This document shows, in pieces, positions 53,118-62,068 of a stretch of 64,000 bases of DNA (position 1 is its first letter; each line of letters begins with the position of its first letter). Made by a program: the position numbers and the translations under genes. A model generated the notes under the pieces. That model searched no databases and had not been told where the DNA came from. It saw only the letters and a program-made list of their open reading frames with translations. The DNA is from Ruoffia sp044336205 (GTDB lineage Bacteria > Bacillota > Bacilli > Lactobacillales > Aerococcaceae). Location of the stretch: contig CP172318.1 of the NCBI GenBank assembly GCA_044336205.1, positions 1,922,001 to 1,986,000 of the forward strand, written 5' to 3'.

Positions 53118-53489
53118 TTATACTGTTATTTTGTCGTCAGTGTCTTTGCTAACTTGCTTAGCGATTTCTAATAAGTCTAAAACATCTTGATTATCTAAAG
53201 CATAGACAACGCGCTTGCCATGCTTTTCAGAAGTAATGACCCCACTATTACGAAGCGTAATTAAGTGATGCGATGTTGTGGCCACAGAAGCATCAATAAA
53301 TTGTGAAATTTCATAGACACATAACTTATTATAGTGAGCAAGCAACTCTACGATTTTGATTCGATTTAAGTCACCCAATATTTTAAAAATATTAGCTTTA
53401 GATTCAATCAATTCCGTCTCAATAATGTTATTAACCTTATCCAGTTCTTGCTCAATCGTCATATCATCCATACATTTATACTGAGTCAT
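53118..53489 (-). CDS. ArsR/SmtB family winged-helix repressor
   Basis: A 123-residue metal-sensor-like regulator. The HTH is FKILGDLNRIKIVELLAHYNKLCVYEISQFIDASVATTSHHLITLRNSGVI followed by the wing KHGKRVVYALD. The alpha-3 motif, ELCVCD in CadC/ArsR, reads KLCVYEI, so one of the two cysteines is replaced by Tyr; the C-terminal segment lacks the His/Asp pattern of zinc sensors. The ligand is therefore unclear. Flanked by the TIM-barrel and CPBP genes, neither a metal transporter. RBS GAGGTG. Confidence 0.85.
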   Translation of the reverse strand: MTQYKCMDDMTIEQELDKVNNIIETELIESKANIFKILGDLNRIKIVELLAHYNKLCVYEISQFIDASVATTSHHLITLRNSGVITSEKHGKRVVYALDNQDVLDLLEIAKQVSKDTDDKITV

Positions 53490-53540
53490 ATTGTCACCTC
53501 ACATCTAACTCTAATATTCAACTTACGCGTTACCTTTGAA

Positions 53541-54290
53541 TTATACCAATTGTATAGCCATAAATCCAATGAAATTTTGAATGATATGTAAAAAGATCGG
53601 ATACTCTAACCGTCTTGTATACCAATAAACAAATGTGAATCCTGCTGACAATATAAAGTAAAGGAAAAAGTCAATCCAATTAGCTGGAGCGTGTAGTAAA
53701 GTAAAGACTATCGCTGCAACAGCAGCACCAACCATTGGCATTAATGAGAATGTATACTTCATTATTAATCCACGCAACAAGTATTCCTCAGTAATTGGCG
53801 TTAGTATCACAATGTTAATAAACATCAAGATACTCCCCATATTCTGCACCATCGATTCTACCGCTGCTTGGTTATCTGGTTGAGTATAATCTGGTGCTGT
53901 TACAGTAATAATGATGGTAAAGATAATCTGAATAAGATAAATCACGACGTAAAATCCAATCGCTTTTAATATATTTGTTAGCGTGAATGACTTAAAATCA
54001 AAAAATTTAAACTTAAAAAAACGACAAGCTAAAATCACGAGTAAAGTCAAAAGCAACGTTTGCACGAAATATTCAACTGAGGCATAGGCCATTAGTTCAA
54101 TCAAGTCTACATCACTAATTGTATCGACGGTTAACTCAATTTGTGCATTACTTGCACCTTTACCTATCACCCATGCTTCTGCGAACATCCGACTTACAAA
54201 ATAAACAAGAATAATTAGTGGTGCTTTCCACCAACTTCCTTTAACTTGATCTGGCCATGGTTCCATTAAGCTTATACCTGTGTGTTTCAT
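53541..54290 (-). CDS. CPBP family intramembrane protease (Abi/CAAX type)
   Basis: A 249-residue membrane protein with about seven helices. CPBP motifs: ITPITEEYLLRGLIMKYTF (EExxxR, about 162-180) and FTLLHAPANWIDFFLYFILSAGF with its His (about 198), then FLHIIQNFIGF (HxxxN). Family members include bacteriocin self-immunity proteins and prenyl proteases; no bacteriocin gene is seen here. It is downstream of a secreted protein gene (16-base gap) and likely cotranscribed with it. Confidence 0.88.
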   Translation of the reverse strand: MKHTGISLMEPWPDQVKGSWWKAPLIILVYFVSRMFAEAWVIGKGASNAQIELTVDTISDVDLIELMAYASVEYFVQTLLLTLLVILACRFFKFKFFDFKSFTLTNILKAIGFYVVIYLIQIIFTIIITVTAPDYTQPDNQAAVESMVQNMGSILMFINIVILTPITEEYLLRGLIMKYTFSLMPMVGAAVAAIVFTLLHAPANWIDFFLYFILSAGFTFVYWYTRRLEYPIFLHIIQNFIGFMAIQLV

Positions 54291-54306
54291 CTTTATCCCT
54301 CAAATT

Positions 54307-55443
54307 CTATTCCGTCGTTTGCTCGAATTGATCTGCTGTTATGCTTTCTTCAAACTCCTGCATTTCTTGGATAATATCTTTACCTGCTAATTCACTAAAG
54401 TCTTCATAGCTGAAGATAATATCTTCAGAAAAATCAATAATCTCTCCCTGGCTCTGAGCAATATACATCTCTAAGCCTTTCACATCTTCTCCTTCACCAG
54501 GTACAATCAATCCAAATCCAAATACACCATTTGTATAATCAGCATTCATCGTCCCTTCAATATTCACAAAGCTTTCGAAAAAATCTCCTAATTCTGGATA
54601 ATTGGCTTGCTTAGCTTGAGCAATCTCATTAAAAGACGTCGCCAAATCACCGTTAATAAGAATCTGCTCGCCTAATTCATTAGTTTCAAAAGCATTAATA
54701 ACATTCTCTTGGCTTAGCCATTCCAATGCTACTTCCGTTAAGTAAGCTTCAATACGAGTTATCTTTACAGTAGACTCAGCTAAGGCATTTGAAGTTGAAT
54801 CTATCTCAACTACTTTACCGTCAAATTTTTCATAATTTTCTTGAGAAAAGTTATAAAATTCTTCAACAACCGTTCCTTCGTATATTTGTGGCTGTGTATT
54901 TAATGCATCAGCCGCATACTTCATTAAGTCATCTAAAGATAAGTGAGCTGCTTGAGTTACCTCTCCATCTGTCTTGAGGAATAAAGTTTTAGGTAGAAAG
55001 GGTGGAATTAATTGCGCTGTATAATACTTATTACCATCGACTAAGGTGTTTTGGGAAACCATCTCAACATTCTCATCTTCTGATAGAAAGTTAACAAACT
55101 CGATCGTACGGCGTTCAAATTGAGCTAGACTTTCTAAGAACGCAAGTGGATTAGATGTGTCTAAAGAAGGTTTTGCATCGGGTTCTGATTGGGCATTTTC
55201 TGACGTTGATTCTTTCGATGATGCATCGGTCTTCTCATCAGATTCGCTAGCTTCATTAACTTCAACTTCGTTTGTTGTTTCTGACGTTGTCTCACTCTCC
55301 GGTTCAGATGATACCCCATCTCCCCATTCAATCGATTCAATCGGCGATATATTCTCTGCCAAGACTATATTTTGCATCGCAGAGGTTTGACATAGTAGTA
55401 TCGTTATTAATAACAGCAAAGGTTGCTTTCTTCTTTTATTCAT
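54307..55443 (-). CDS. Secreted protein with acidic Ser/Glu-rich linker
   Basis: A 378-residue exported protein: signal peptide (to about VLA-EN, residue 30), a disordered acidic Ser/Thr/Glu segment (40-95) and a globular part (100-370) with strand-rich segments NTLVDGNKYYTAQLIPPFLPKTLFLKTDGEVTQ and GTMNADYTNGVFGFGLIVPGEGEDVKGLEMYI. The layout resembles the secreted protein at 9423-10583 with linker and globular part in reversed order. No lipobox. Function unknown. Between HAD phosphatase and CPBP genes in one likely operon. Confidence 0.6.
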   Translation of the reverse strand: MNKRRKQPLLLLITILLCQTSAMQNIVLAENISPIESIEWGDGVSSEPESETTSETTNEVEVNEASESDEKTDASSKESTSENAQSEPDAKPSLDTSNPLAFLESLAQFERRTIEFVNFLSEDENVEMVSQNTLVDGNKYYTAQLIPPFLPKTLFLKTDGEVTQAAHLSLDDLMKYAADALNTQPQIYEGTVVEEFYNFSQENYEKFDGKVVEIDSTSNALAESTVKITRIEAYLTEVALEWLSQENVINAFETNELGEQILINGDLATSFNEIAQAKQANYPELGDFFESFVNIEGTMNADYTNGVFGFGLIVPGEGEDVKGLEMYIAQSQGEIIDFSEDIIFSYEDFSELAGKDIIQEMQEFEESITADQFEQTTE

Positions 55444-55473
55444 CGATATCTCCTCTTCTAGCTTGATTGGCTA

Positions 55474-56184
55474 TTAATTGTCTACAGACTCAATACGTTC
55501 GATGATATCAATTAATTCATCAAAGTGACTCATAATATAGTCAGCTTCTATTAGATGCTCACGGTGTGCTTCCTCCATCGCTAAACCAATTGAAGCCCGT
55601 GTGTGCTTACCATATTGCATATCAATAGTTGAATCTCCTACATAGACCATCTCATCTAATTGAAGGTCATAGCGTTTAGCAATTTCGAATAAAGCGGCAG
55701 GGTTTGGTTTCGGTCCAAAATCATCTGCCCCACCAACAAACTCAAAGTAACCTTCTAAGCCTGCTAATTTTAGTGTTTCTTCAGCAATTCGGAAGTTATC
55801 ATTAGTAACGACTGCCAAGATGTACTTCTCTTTTAATGCATCTAAGGAATTAACAACCCCGTCCATCACTTGAACGTGTTCAGAGTGACCTTTTACATAT
55901 TCCAAATAAACATTTTCTAAATAAGCTTCAATCTCATCTTTACTCATAGAGCTAATCTCCATGAACACTTCAGCTTGGTCTTCAATACTTCCAGCCGCAA
56001 AAATCGAGTTCGGTAAAACTTTTTCTCCGTCTACTCCCATATGCAGTCTGAAAGCTTGCTTCTCTTCCTCATTCATATCTGTTTGATCTAAAAAGTATTC
56101 TGTTACCTCCATGCTCGGCTTATCCCACGTCTGACCTAATTCAATTAATGTTCCATCTTTGTCTAAAATAATTGCCTTTAACAC
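55474..56184 (-). CDS. HAD-superfamily phosphatase (phosphoglycolate phosphatase-like)
   Basis: A 236-residue HAD hydrolase. Motif I DKDGTLIELG (nucleophile Asp in IILDKDGT), motif II VVTND, motif III Lys in FGPKPNPAALFEIAKR, motif IV VYVGDSTIDMQYG, and a helical type-1 cap between residues 20 and 100. The LDKDGT variant of DxDGT is typical of the Gph-like subgroup. Substrate unknown. Start is GTG with AGGAGG eight bases upstream. Confidence 0.88.
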   Translation of the reverse strand: MLKAIILDKDGTLIELGQTWDKPSMEVTEYFLDQTDMNEEEKQAFRLHMGVDGEKVLPNSIFAAGSIEDQAEVFMEISSMSKDEIEAYLENVYLEYVKGHSEHVQVMDGVVNSLDALKEKYILAVVTNDNFRIAEETLKLAGLEGYFEFVGGADDFGPKPNPAALFEIAKRYDLQLDEMVYVGDSTIDMQYGKHTRASIGLAMEEAHREHLIEADYIMSHFDELIDIIERIESVDN

Positions 56185-56343
56185 TTAAAAATCCTCCTAA
56201 GCTTATTAAATCCCCTAATATTGTAACATACGAGAATGGCAAAGGTATAGCTAGACTAGAGATGTATTGAATTCTTTCAATATTGTATCTTTGGTACTCA
56301 TTACATCCAAGCTATTTGAATCATATGACAATACATAGCTCAT

Positions 56344-56412
56344 AAAAAAACACTTTGTAGTCATCATTGAGACACTTGGATAAGCTACTCTTAATACGAT
56401 AATTACAAAGTG
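56344..56412 (-). terminator. Terminator after the Ser/Asn-rich secreted protein gene
   Basis: Minus-strand CACTTTGTA and TACAAAGTG with a long loop, followed by seven T. Confidence 0.6.
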
Positions 56413-56423
56413 GTTTTAATTTA

Positions 56424-57122
56424 TTATTGATTATTATTGGATAAGACAATTAAGATTTGGCTAAGGATAATAATTGGGTTGGTTGAATAAATTGGCATAG
56501 TGTCCATGTTCACCATCGCTTTAGCTATAATATCCAATGAATAAGAATACTGGTCAGCTAAAATGAATAGTTTCATGACAATCTCTTTGTTCGACATCTG
56601 ACTAGTCGCAATGGTTTGAGCAATGATGGGTCGTTTACTATTGTCATGCGAAGTTACAAATCCTATATTCGATTCATTTTTTGTTGGAGTTTCATCGTTA
56701 GAGTCCTCACTTAGGTTTGAGCCTGAAGAGCTACTGTTTCCAACTATTGACGATTGATCGGTGTCAGCACCTGACGAAGATGAAGTTTCAGTTCTTGAAC
56801 TCCCTTCACTTGATTGTGAATTGTTTTCAGAACTTGATTCTGAATGACTTTCTTCAGATGAAGTATTCTCTTCTGAATCGTCCTCTCCCACATTTTCTGG
56901 TGGATCTGGAGGTGGTGGTAGTTCATTCTCTTCATCATTATTAGAGTTTGAGTTCTCATTGGCTGACTCTTCTTCAAGAGTATTAGAGTTTTCAGCGTTA
57001 TTTTTTTGGTTTGGCAATGGTTCTTCAATTTTTGCTGCTGTTACGTGATTGATTGTGCTTCCTACTACTAATGATAGTAAGATAGCAAGTATGATAGGAT
57101 ATTTTATCTTACTTCTGTTCAT
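56424..57122 (-). CDS. Secreted Ser/Asn/Glu-rich protein
   Basis: A 232-residue exported protein with signal peptide (cleaved near VTAA-KI, residue 30), a low-complexity acidic region of Ser, Asn, Glu with a short Pro patch (ELPPPPDPPE; about 35-150) and a hydrophobic C-terminal part (about 160-232: SNKEIVMKLFILADQYSYSLDIIAKAMVNM then NPIIILSQILIVLSNNN). No anchor motif LPXTG and no lipobox. Not recognised; may be a surface or wall-associated protein. Confidence 0.55.
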   Translation of the reverse strand: MNRSKIKYPIILAILLSLVVGSTINHVTAAKIEEPLPNQKNNAENSNTLEEESANENSNSNNDEENELPPPPDPPENVGEDDSEENTSSEESHSESSSENNSQSSEGSSRTETSSSSGADTDQSSIVGNSSSSGSNLSEDSNDETPTKNESNIGFVTSHDNSKRPIIAQTIATSQMSNKEIVMKLFILADQYSYSLDIIAKAMVNMDTMPIYSTNPIIILSQILIVLSNNNQ

Positions 57123-57380
57123 AAGAGCCTCCTTTTTAGGATTTTATCTTTCTAAGAATAATATAGCATGAAAACTACTGATATTACGAATTTTAATCAT
57201 TTTGTATTATGATTCTAACAATACTACTATAAATCGACACCTTATTGACATATAACTGATATTTATTAGTCATCTTTACAGTTTATTCAACTATTAGTTC
57301 CTTCCAATTTTTCTCTATCTACCTTTTCAGGAGAACTAATTTGTAGTAAAATAGCATTAATAACATCTTAGGAGGAAGAC
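57123..57380. other. Divergent intergenic region with a weak nagB promoter
   Basis: AT-rich region between divergent genes. TTTTCA (57326-57331), 17 bases, TAAAAT (57349-57354) may be the nagB promoter. I see no clear cre site or riboswitch. Confidence 0.35.
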
Positions 57381-58109
57381 ATGAAAATATTAGTATTTGA
57401 AAACTCTATGGAAGCATCAACTTATGCTTTTGACTTATTTAAACAAGCTTTAAAAAATGGTGCGAAAACATTCGGCCTAGCTACAGGATCAACTCCGGAG
57501 GAGCTGTACTCGATTATTAGAGACTCAGACTTAGACTTCACTCAAGCAACGGCCCTAAATTTAGACGAATACTATGGACTACCAGCGGATAACGACCAAA
57601 GCTATGCATACTTTATGCACAAAAACTTATTCGAAGCTAAACCATTCGCACACACACATATCCCTAATGGTCTTGCTGAAGATGTAGAAGCTGAGGTTGA
57701 ACGTTATAACGATGTCCTTGCTGACAATCCTATTGACTTACAAATCCTAGGGATCGGTTCAAACGCTCATATTGGATTCAACGAGCCTGGAAGTTCATTT
57801 GATGCCAAAACTCGTCTTGTTGACTTAACTGATGAGACAATCCAAGCTAACAAACGCTTCTTCGACTCTGAAGCAGATGTTCCTAAACAAGCATTCTCAA
57901 TGGGTATTGGCTCAATCCTAGATTCAAAACAAATCTTATTACTTGCTTTCGGTGAGAACAAAGCTCAAGCAGTCAAAGATGCTGTTGAAGGAGAAGTTAC
58001 AGAAGATGTACCTGCAAGTGTTTTACAAAATCATGATAATACTATCTTCTTGTTAGACAAAGAGGCAGCAAGCTTATTAGATCCGTCAGATTACGAGTTC
58101 ATTCAATAG
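57381..58109 (+). CDS. nagB: Glucosamine-6-phosphate deaminase
   Basis: Converts glucosamine-6-phosphate to fructose-6-phosphate and ammonia. The 242-residue length fits the short Gram-positive form lacking the allosteric tail. Motifs: GLATGSTPEELYSII, ALNLDEYYGLPADNDQSYAYFM, LGIGSNAHIGFNEPGSSFDAKTR (catalytic Asp/His region) and GIGSILDSKQILLLAFGENKA. TAGGAGGAAGAC precedes the ATG. An AraC-type gene follows 15 bases later. Confidence 0.96.
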   Translation: MKILVFENSMEASTYAFDLFKQALKNGAKTFGLATGSTPEELYSIIRDSDLDFTQATALNLDEYYGLPADNDQSYAYFMHKNLFEAKPFAHTHIPNGLAEDVEAEVERYNDVLADNPIDLQILGIGSNAHIGFNEPGSSFDAKTRLVDLTDETIQANKRFFDSEADVPKQAFSMGIGSILDSKQILLLAFGENKAQAVKDAVEGEVTEDVPASVLQNHDNTIFLLDKEAASLLDPSDYEFIQ

Positions 58110-58124
58110 TATCTGAGGACGCTT

Positions 58125-58931
58125 ATGAATCGCAAACTATCCCTAGTCAATGATAATCAAATTGATTTGAATCCTATACAACTAAGGTATATAGATATTA
58201 ATTCAAACCAACACAAAAAGATTTCTGAGCAACCTTATCATACTCTCGTGTATAGTGAATCGCCGATGACTGAAATACAAACTGACTATGAGACCTTCGT
58301 CATCGAAGGTCCTTTTTATATACATATTCCTATGTTCATGACTTTCACTATAAAAAATATTCATAATTTATCGCACAATTACTTAATCATTAACTATAAT
58401 ATTAATAATACCAATTTTAATACAAAGATAGGGAGGTTCATTCGTTGCCATAATCCCCTCTCTGTAAAAATTAATTATTTTTTCAAAGAAATATTAACAG
58501 AAATATCTACCCCATCACGGAATTTTAATGCTATAGTAAGGAAGTTGTTCAATTTAATCATTTTATTTGAAAAAAATGAAACGGTTAATGATTTTCTTGA
58601 TCCATCACAAATAAATTTGAGTCAAAAGATACAAACTGCACTATTCTATATCCATAATCACTTCCATCAAGCCATTACCATTCAGGATATGGCGAATGTG
58701 GTTGGTTATAGTCAAAGTCATTTTTGTAATATATTCAAAAAAGAAACGAACTATACACCTATCCAATACTTAACAAAGTATCGGATGGAGCATGCGCATC
58801 AACTGTTGGAAAATAGCAAGCTTTCTATTCAAGAAGTTGCTATTCAATGCGGTTATCAATCGGCAAGTCATTTCTCAACACGGTTCAAAAACTTCTTTGG
58901 CTATACCCCAAAGAATTTACCATCAAAATAA
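58125..58931 (+). CDS. AraC family transcriptional regulator
   Basis: A 268-residue regulator. The C-terminal double HTH (about 165-265) reads IQTALFYIHNHFHQAITIQDMANVVGYSQSHFCNIFKKETNYTPIQYLTKYRMEHAHQLL and IQEVAIQCGYQSASHFSTRFKNFFGYTPK. The N-terminal sensing part (1-150) is rich in Asn and Ile and not recognisable. It lies right behind nagB, so it might respond to an amino sugar; that is inference from position only. RBS TGAGGA overlaps the end of the intergenic gap. Confidence 0.88.
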   Translation: MNRKLSLVNDNQIDLNPIQLRYIDINSNQHKKISEQPYHTLVYSESPMTEIQTDYETFVIEGPFYIHIPMFMTFTIKNIHNLSHNYLIINYNINNTNFNTKIGRFIRCHNPLSVKINYFFKEILTEISTPSRNFNAIVRKLFNLIILFEKNETVNDFLDPSQINLSQKIQTALFYIHNHFHQAITIQDMANVVGYSQSHFCNIFKKETNYTPIQYLTKYRMEHAHQLLENSKLSIQEVAIQCGYQSASHFSTRFKNFFGYTPKNLPSK

Positions 58932-59152
58932 TATGGTTTCTGTTTTTGGCTCCTACTAATTTTATTTTTTAATAAATGCTTAGAATTTTCGGTGTTTTAA
59001 ATTTTATTGTGTATTAATTCAAGATTACCATAGCAACAAAATCATAATAAAGATGTAATATACGTGCAAAAAATATCATTTATTTTATTTTTGTTTTATA
59101 ATATAATTAACAAAAAGGATTGCAATAATTTTAGAAAAGAAGGGGGATTTTA

Positions 59153-59968
59153 ATGTATATATCAAATATTAACTCATCATCTATTAAATTACAGTCTATT
59201 GATACCGAAAGTATTGTTGAGATACAAGAGCCAGTCAATATTTATTCTGAAAATCATTTAACTCTTTTATATATTGTCAAAGGTGCTGCTAATTACTCAT
59301 CACACGACGAAACAGGCGACGTTAAGAAACGAGATTTAATTATCTTAAATCCGGATAATAATCTTGAACTTGCTCCATTACGTAAACTTGAGTGGATTCG
59401 AATTACCCTATCCGGTATTTTATTCACATCTAGTTTAGAGATTGATTCAACAAATCAACTTTTCGTCACAGAAGATACATCCCAATCCATTAAACGTTAC
59501 TTAGATTTAGCTATGTTAGAAAATACCCACCGTTTCAGAGGAACTGAATTAATTCTTAAGAAAGTACTTGAATGTGTAATGGTTCATATTCTTAGAAACA
59601 ATGAACTATCAATTAAAGATGCAAGTGTTCAAGTGAAAAATGATGAGATTGAACGTATTCAACAATACATTCGTAAAAATTATTCTCAAAAAATTACATT
59701 GAATAACTTATCTGACCATGTTGGTATTAACAAGTATTACCTGATTCGCCTGTTCAAACAAAAAACTGGCCTATCGCCAATTGATTACTTAATTCATGTA
59801 AGATTGGCTGAAGCTGAGAAGTTACTTGCGACATCGGATGTCACCATATCTAAAATTTCAGATATGGTTGGTTTCCACTCACCATCTCACTTCTCTAAAA
59901 CATTTAAAGAATCAAACCACTGTACACCTTCTGCTTACCGTAAGAAACATAGCAAGGCAGAAATCTAA
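59153..59968 (+). CDS. AraC family transcriptional regulator, second
   Basis: A 271-residue AraC-type protein. The N-terminus (about 20-90) looks like a cupin-type sensor (NHLTLLYIVKGAANYSS, RDLIILNPDNNLEL). The C-terminal double HTH (about 165-265): QYIRKNYSQKITLNNLSDHVGINKYYLIRLFKQKTGLSPIDYLIHVRLAEAEKLL and ISKISDMVGFHSPSHFSKTFKESNHCTPSAYRKKH. RBS AAGGGGG. It is not closely similar to the preceding AraC protein outside the HTH. Target unknown; it is convergent to the livK operon. Confidence 0.88.
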   Translation: MYISNINSSSIKLQSIDTESIVEIQEPVNIYSENHLTLLYIVKGAANYSSHDETGDVKKRDLIILNPDNNLELAPLRKLEWIRITLSGILFTSSLEIDSTNQLFVTEDTSQSIKRYLDLAMLENTHRFRGTELILKKVLECVMVHILRNNELSIKDASVQVKNDEIERIQQYIRKNYSQKITLNNLSDHVGINKYYLIRLFKQKTGLSPIDYLIHVRLAEAEKLLATSDVTISKISDMVGFHSPSHFSKTFKESNHCTPSAYRKKHSKAEI

Positions 59969-59992
59969 TAAGAATAATCATCTAATTTAATA

Positions 59993-60031
59993 AAGAACCG
60001 ACTTCCGCTTTTGGTAAGTCGGTTCTTCTTA
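59993..60031. terminator. Bidirectional terminator between araC and livK
   Basis: AAGAACCGACTT and AAGTCGGTTCTT, 12-bp perfect stem, with flanking A and T runs. Confidence 0.8.
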
Positions 60032-60086
60032 GGTAATACTACTCTTTTATTTTAACATCCAATTTACTAATTATAGCCTACTACTG

Positions 60087-61268
60087 CTACTCAACTACTA
60101 CTTCTTGAGCATCAATAATCTTACCTTGGTCGAGGCTTACCATAATAGCAGGCTTAACTGGGTTATGTTCTTCGTTAATTGAGAATGTTCCCGTTACACC
60201 TTCAAAGTTTACCATCTCAGCTAAAGCTTGGTTAACAGCAGCAGCATCTGTTGACCCTGCCTCTTCAATACCCGCTACTAAAAAGGCAATCGCATCATAA
60301 CCTAAGGCAGCAAAAGTATCTGGTGTTTTTCCGAATTTCGCTTCATAATCAGCGACGAATTGGTTTGATTTTTCATTCTCTAATGATGTGTCATAATGAG
60401 TCGTATAGTGAACATCAGTTGAGTTTTCCGGCCCAGCTAACTCAACAAAAGTATCACTGGCAAAGCCATCTGCTCCAACAATTGGAGCCGTTACTCCCAT
60501 CTCACGTAGTGACTTAACTAATAATCCTGTCTCTGTATAATATCCAGGAATATAGATCGCATCGAATTCATAACTCAATACAGCTGTCGCTAGAGAAGAG
60601 AAGTCTGTGTCCCCTGAACTATAAGCCTCTGTCGATACGACTGTTCCACCCTTAGCCTCATAGTCTTTAACGAAAGCATCGGCTAATCCTAGTGAGTAAT
60701 CTAAAGCATTATCTACAATTAAGAGTGTATTTTCAGCATTAAGATTATTATAGATAAACTCAGCACCTGCACGTCCTTGATATGAATCTTCATACGCTGT
60801 TCTGAATAAATTAGCTACTGCTTCGCCATTACTTTTAAGAGTTAGACCGTCACCTGTTGTAGCCGGTAGCACATTGGGTTTATTATTTTCTTCAATAACG
60901 GGCTTAGCTGCGTTTACAACTGCTGAGGCATTAGGTCCTAAGATACCAACAACACTCTCATCATTGACAAGCCGTGTATGTAAAGATACCCCTTCAGTCG
61001 TATCAGTCTTATTATCCAAGGTTACTAATTCTAATGGACGTCCATCTAAGACACCACCTTCGGCATTCTTCTGCTCAACAAACAATTCAAAAGCGTCAAC
61101 CGCTGGCACACTATAGGGCGCCGCCGCACCAGACAGTTCCAAGTTAACTCCAAGGACAACAGGCTCCCCAGTCGCCTCTTGAGCTAGTGCTAGATGAGAT
61201 AAAGGGCTTACGAATGAACCAACTGAAACTAATGTCGTTAATAATAATTTACCTAATTTATTCTTCAT
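60087..61268 (-). CDS. Branched-chain amino acid-type substrate-binding protein (LivK-like)
   Basis: A 393-residue periplasmic-binding-protein fold (Peripla_BP_6). Signal peptide ends ALAQ-EA without a lipobox Cys. Motifs: GVNLELSGAAAPYSVPAVDAFELFVEQKNAEGGVLDGRPLELV, SVVGILGPNASAVVNAAKPVIEE, FRTAYEDSYQGRAGAEFIYNNL, DFSSLATAVLSYEFDAIYIPGYYTETGLLVKSLREMG. Third gene of the ilvE-hydratase-livK unit behind an Ile-codon attenuator; no livHMGF transporter genes are adjacent, so the permease must lie elsewhere or the protein acts alone. Confidence 0.88.
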   Translation of the reverse strand: MKNKLGKLLLTTLVSVGSFVSPLSHLALAQEATGEPVVLGVNLELSGAAAPYSVPAVDAFELFVEQKNAEGGVLDGRPLELVTLDNKTDTTEGVSLHTRLVNDESVVGILGPNASAVVNAAKPVIEENNKPNVLPATTGDGLTLKSNGEAVANLFRTAYEDSYQGRAGAEFIYNNLNAENTLLIVDNALDYSLGLADAFVKDYEAKGGTVVSTEAYSSGDTDFSSLATAVLSYEFDAIYIPGYYTETGLLVKSLREMGVTAPIVGADGFASDTFVELAGPENSTDVHYTTHYDTSLENEKSNQFVADYEAKFGKTPDTFAALGYDAIAFLVAGIEEAGSTDAAAVNQALAEMVNFEGVTGTFSINEEHNPVKPAIMVSLDQGKIIDAQEVVVE

Positions 61269-61291
61269 GATAATTCTCTCCTAGTTTTGGT

Positions 61292-62047
61292 TTATTTAAC
61301 TTCTAATGATACTTCTCCGAGCTGACCGTATGTTACTTTATAATTTCCAGCTTGTAACTTCTCAGGCAAGATAAAAGTTCCTGATGAGACAAATCTTCCT
61401 GCCCGTAATTTCTCGCCACGGTCCTCCAAGGCTTTAGCTAGCCATTTCACTGCGTTCACAGGATGTCCTAGAACTTCCGTCGAGTGCCCACGCGTCACCT
61501 CTTCATCATTAAGATAAAGGACTCCTTCAACATCTGCTAAGTCCTCATATTTGCATGACTTGGCTTCTGAATATACCACGGCACCATTGACCGCTCCATC
61601 TGCGATAACTTCGTATAAAGTCGTCTTAGGGAACCAGTCTTCATAACGTCCATCTGGGACTTCAATACCTGGCGCTACGAGACACTTAGCCATAACTTCT
61701 TCATCACTATCATCTGCATTCACATCCTTTTGGACTAAAAAGACTAATTCAGCTTCTAACAAAGGCTCATTATACTCCGATAGATTAACGGACTTCTTAA
61801 CTGTAACATTGGTCATTTGTCCGAACAAAGGCGTGTCACTATTGAATAAATCTTGTGTTTCTTTACTGGTTAAACTAATCTTATAACCTTGAAGTTTTTC
61901 ACCATTTTCTTCTTTAAAAGCTAATACTTCATCTTGAACTTGGTAGGCTTCCTCAATCGTTTTAAAGTCGAATTTACCTTTTTCTAAAGGTGTATTTGTG
62001 CGGTATGCTTCAAATAATTGTTTTGCTGCATTGTTGCTCATTTTCAT
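61292..62047 (-). CDS. 2-keto-4-pentenoate hydratase / FAH superfamily protein
   Basis: A 251-residue member of the MhpD-type fumarylacetoacetase superfamily. Recognisable: FEAYRTNTPLEKGKFDFKTIEEAYQVQDEVLAFKEENGEKLQGYKISLTSKETQDLF, PLLEAELVFLV (metal-binding Glu pair), GIEVPDGRYEDWFP and SSGTFILPEKLQAGNYKVTYGQLGEVSLEV. The family hydrates or decarboxylates short 2-oxo acids. Between ilvE and livK it probably handles a 2-oxo acid linked to branched-chain amino acids; the true substrate is open. A second ATG two codons in (62041) has better spacing to GAGAGG and may be the start. Confidence 0.82.
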   Translation of the reverse strand: MKMSNNAAKQLFEAYRTNTPLEKGKFDFKTIEEAYQVQDEVLAFKEENGEKLQGYKISLTSKETQDLFNSDTPLFGQMTNVTVKKSVNLSEYNEPLLEAELVFLVQKDVNADDSDEEVMAKCLVAPGIEVPDGRYEDWFPKTTLYEVIADGAVNGAVVYSEAKSCKYEDLADVEGVLYLNDEEVTRGHSTEVLGHPVNAVKWLAKALEDRGEKLRAGRFVSSGTFILPEKLQAGNYKVTYGQLGEVSLEVK

Positions 62048-62068
62048 TATCCTCTCTGTCTTTATTAA

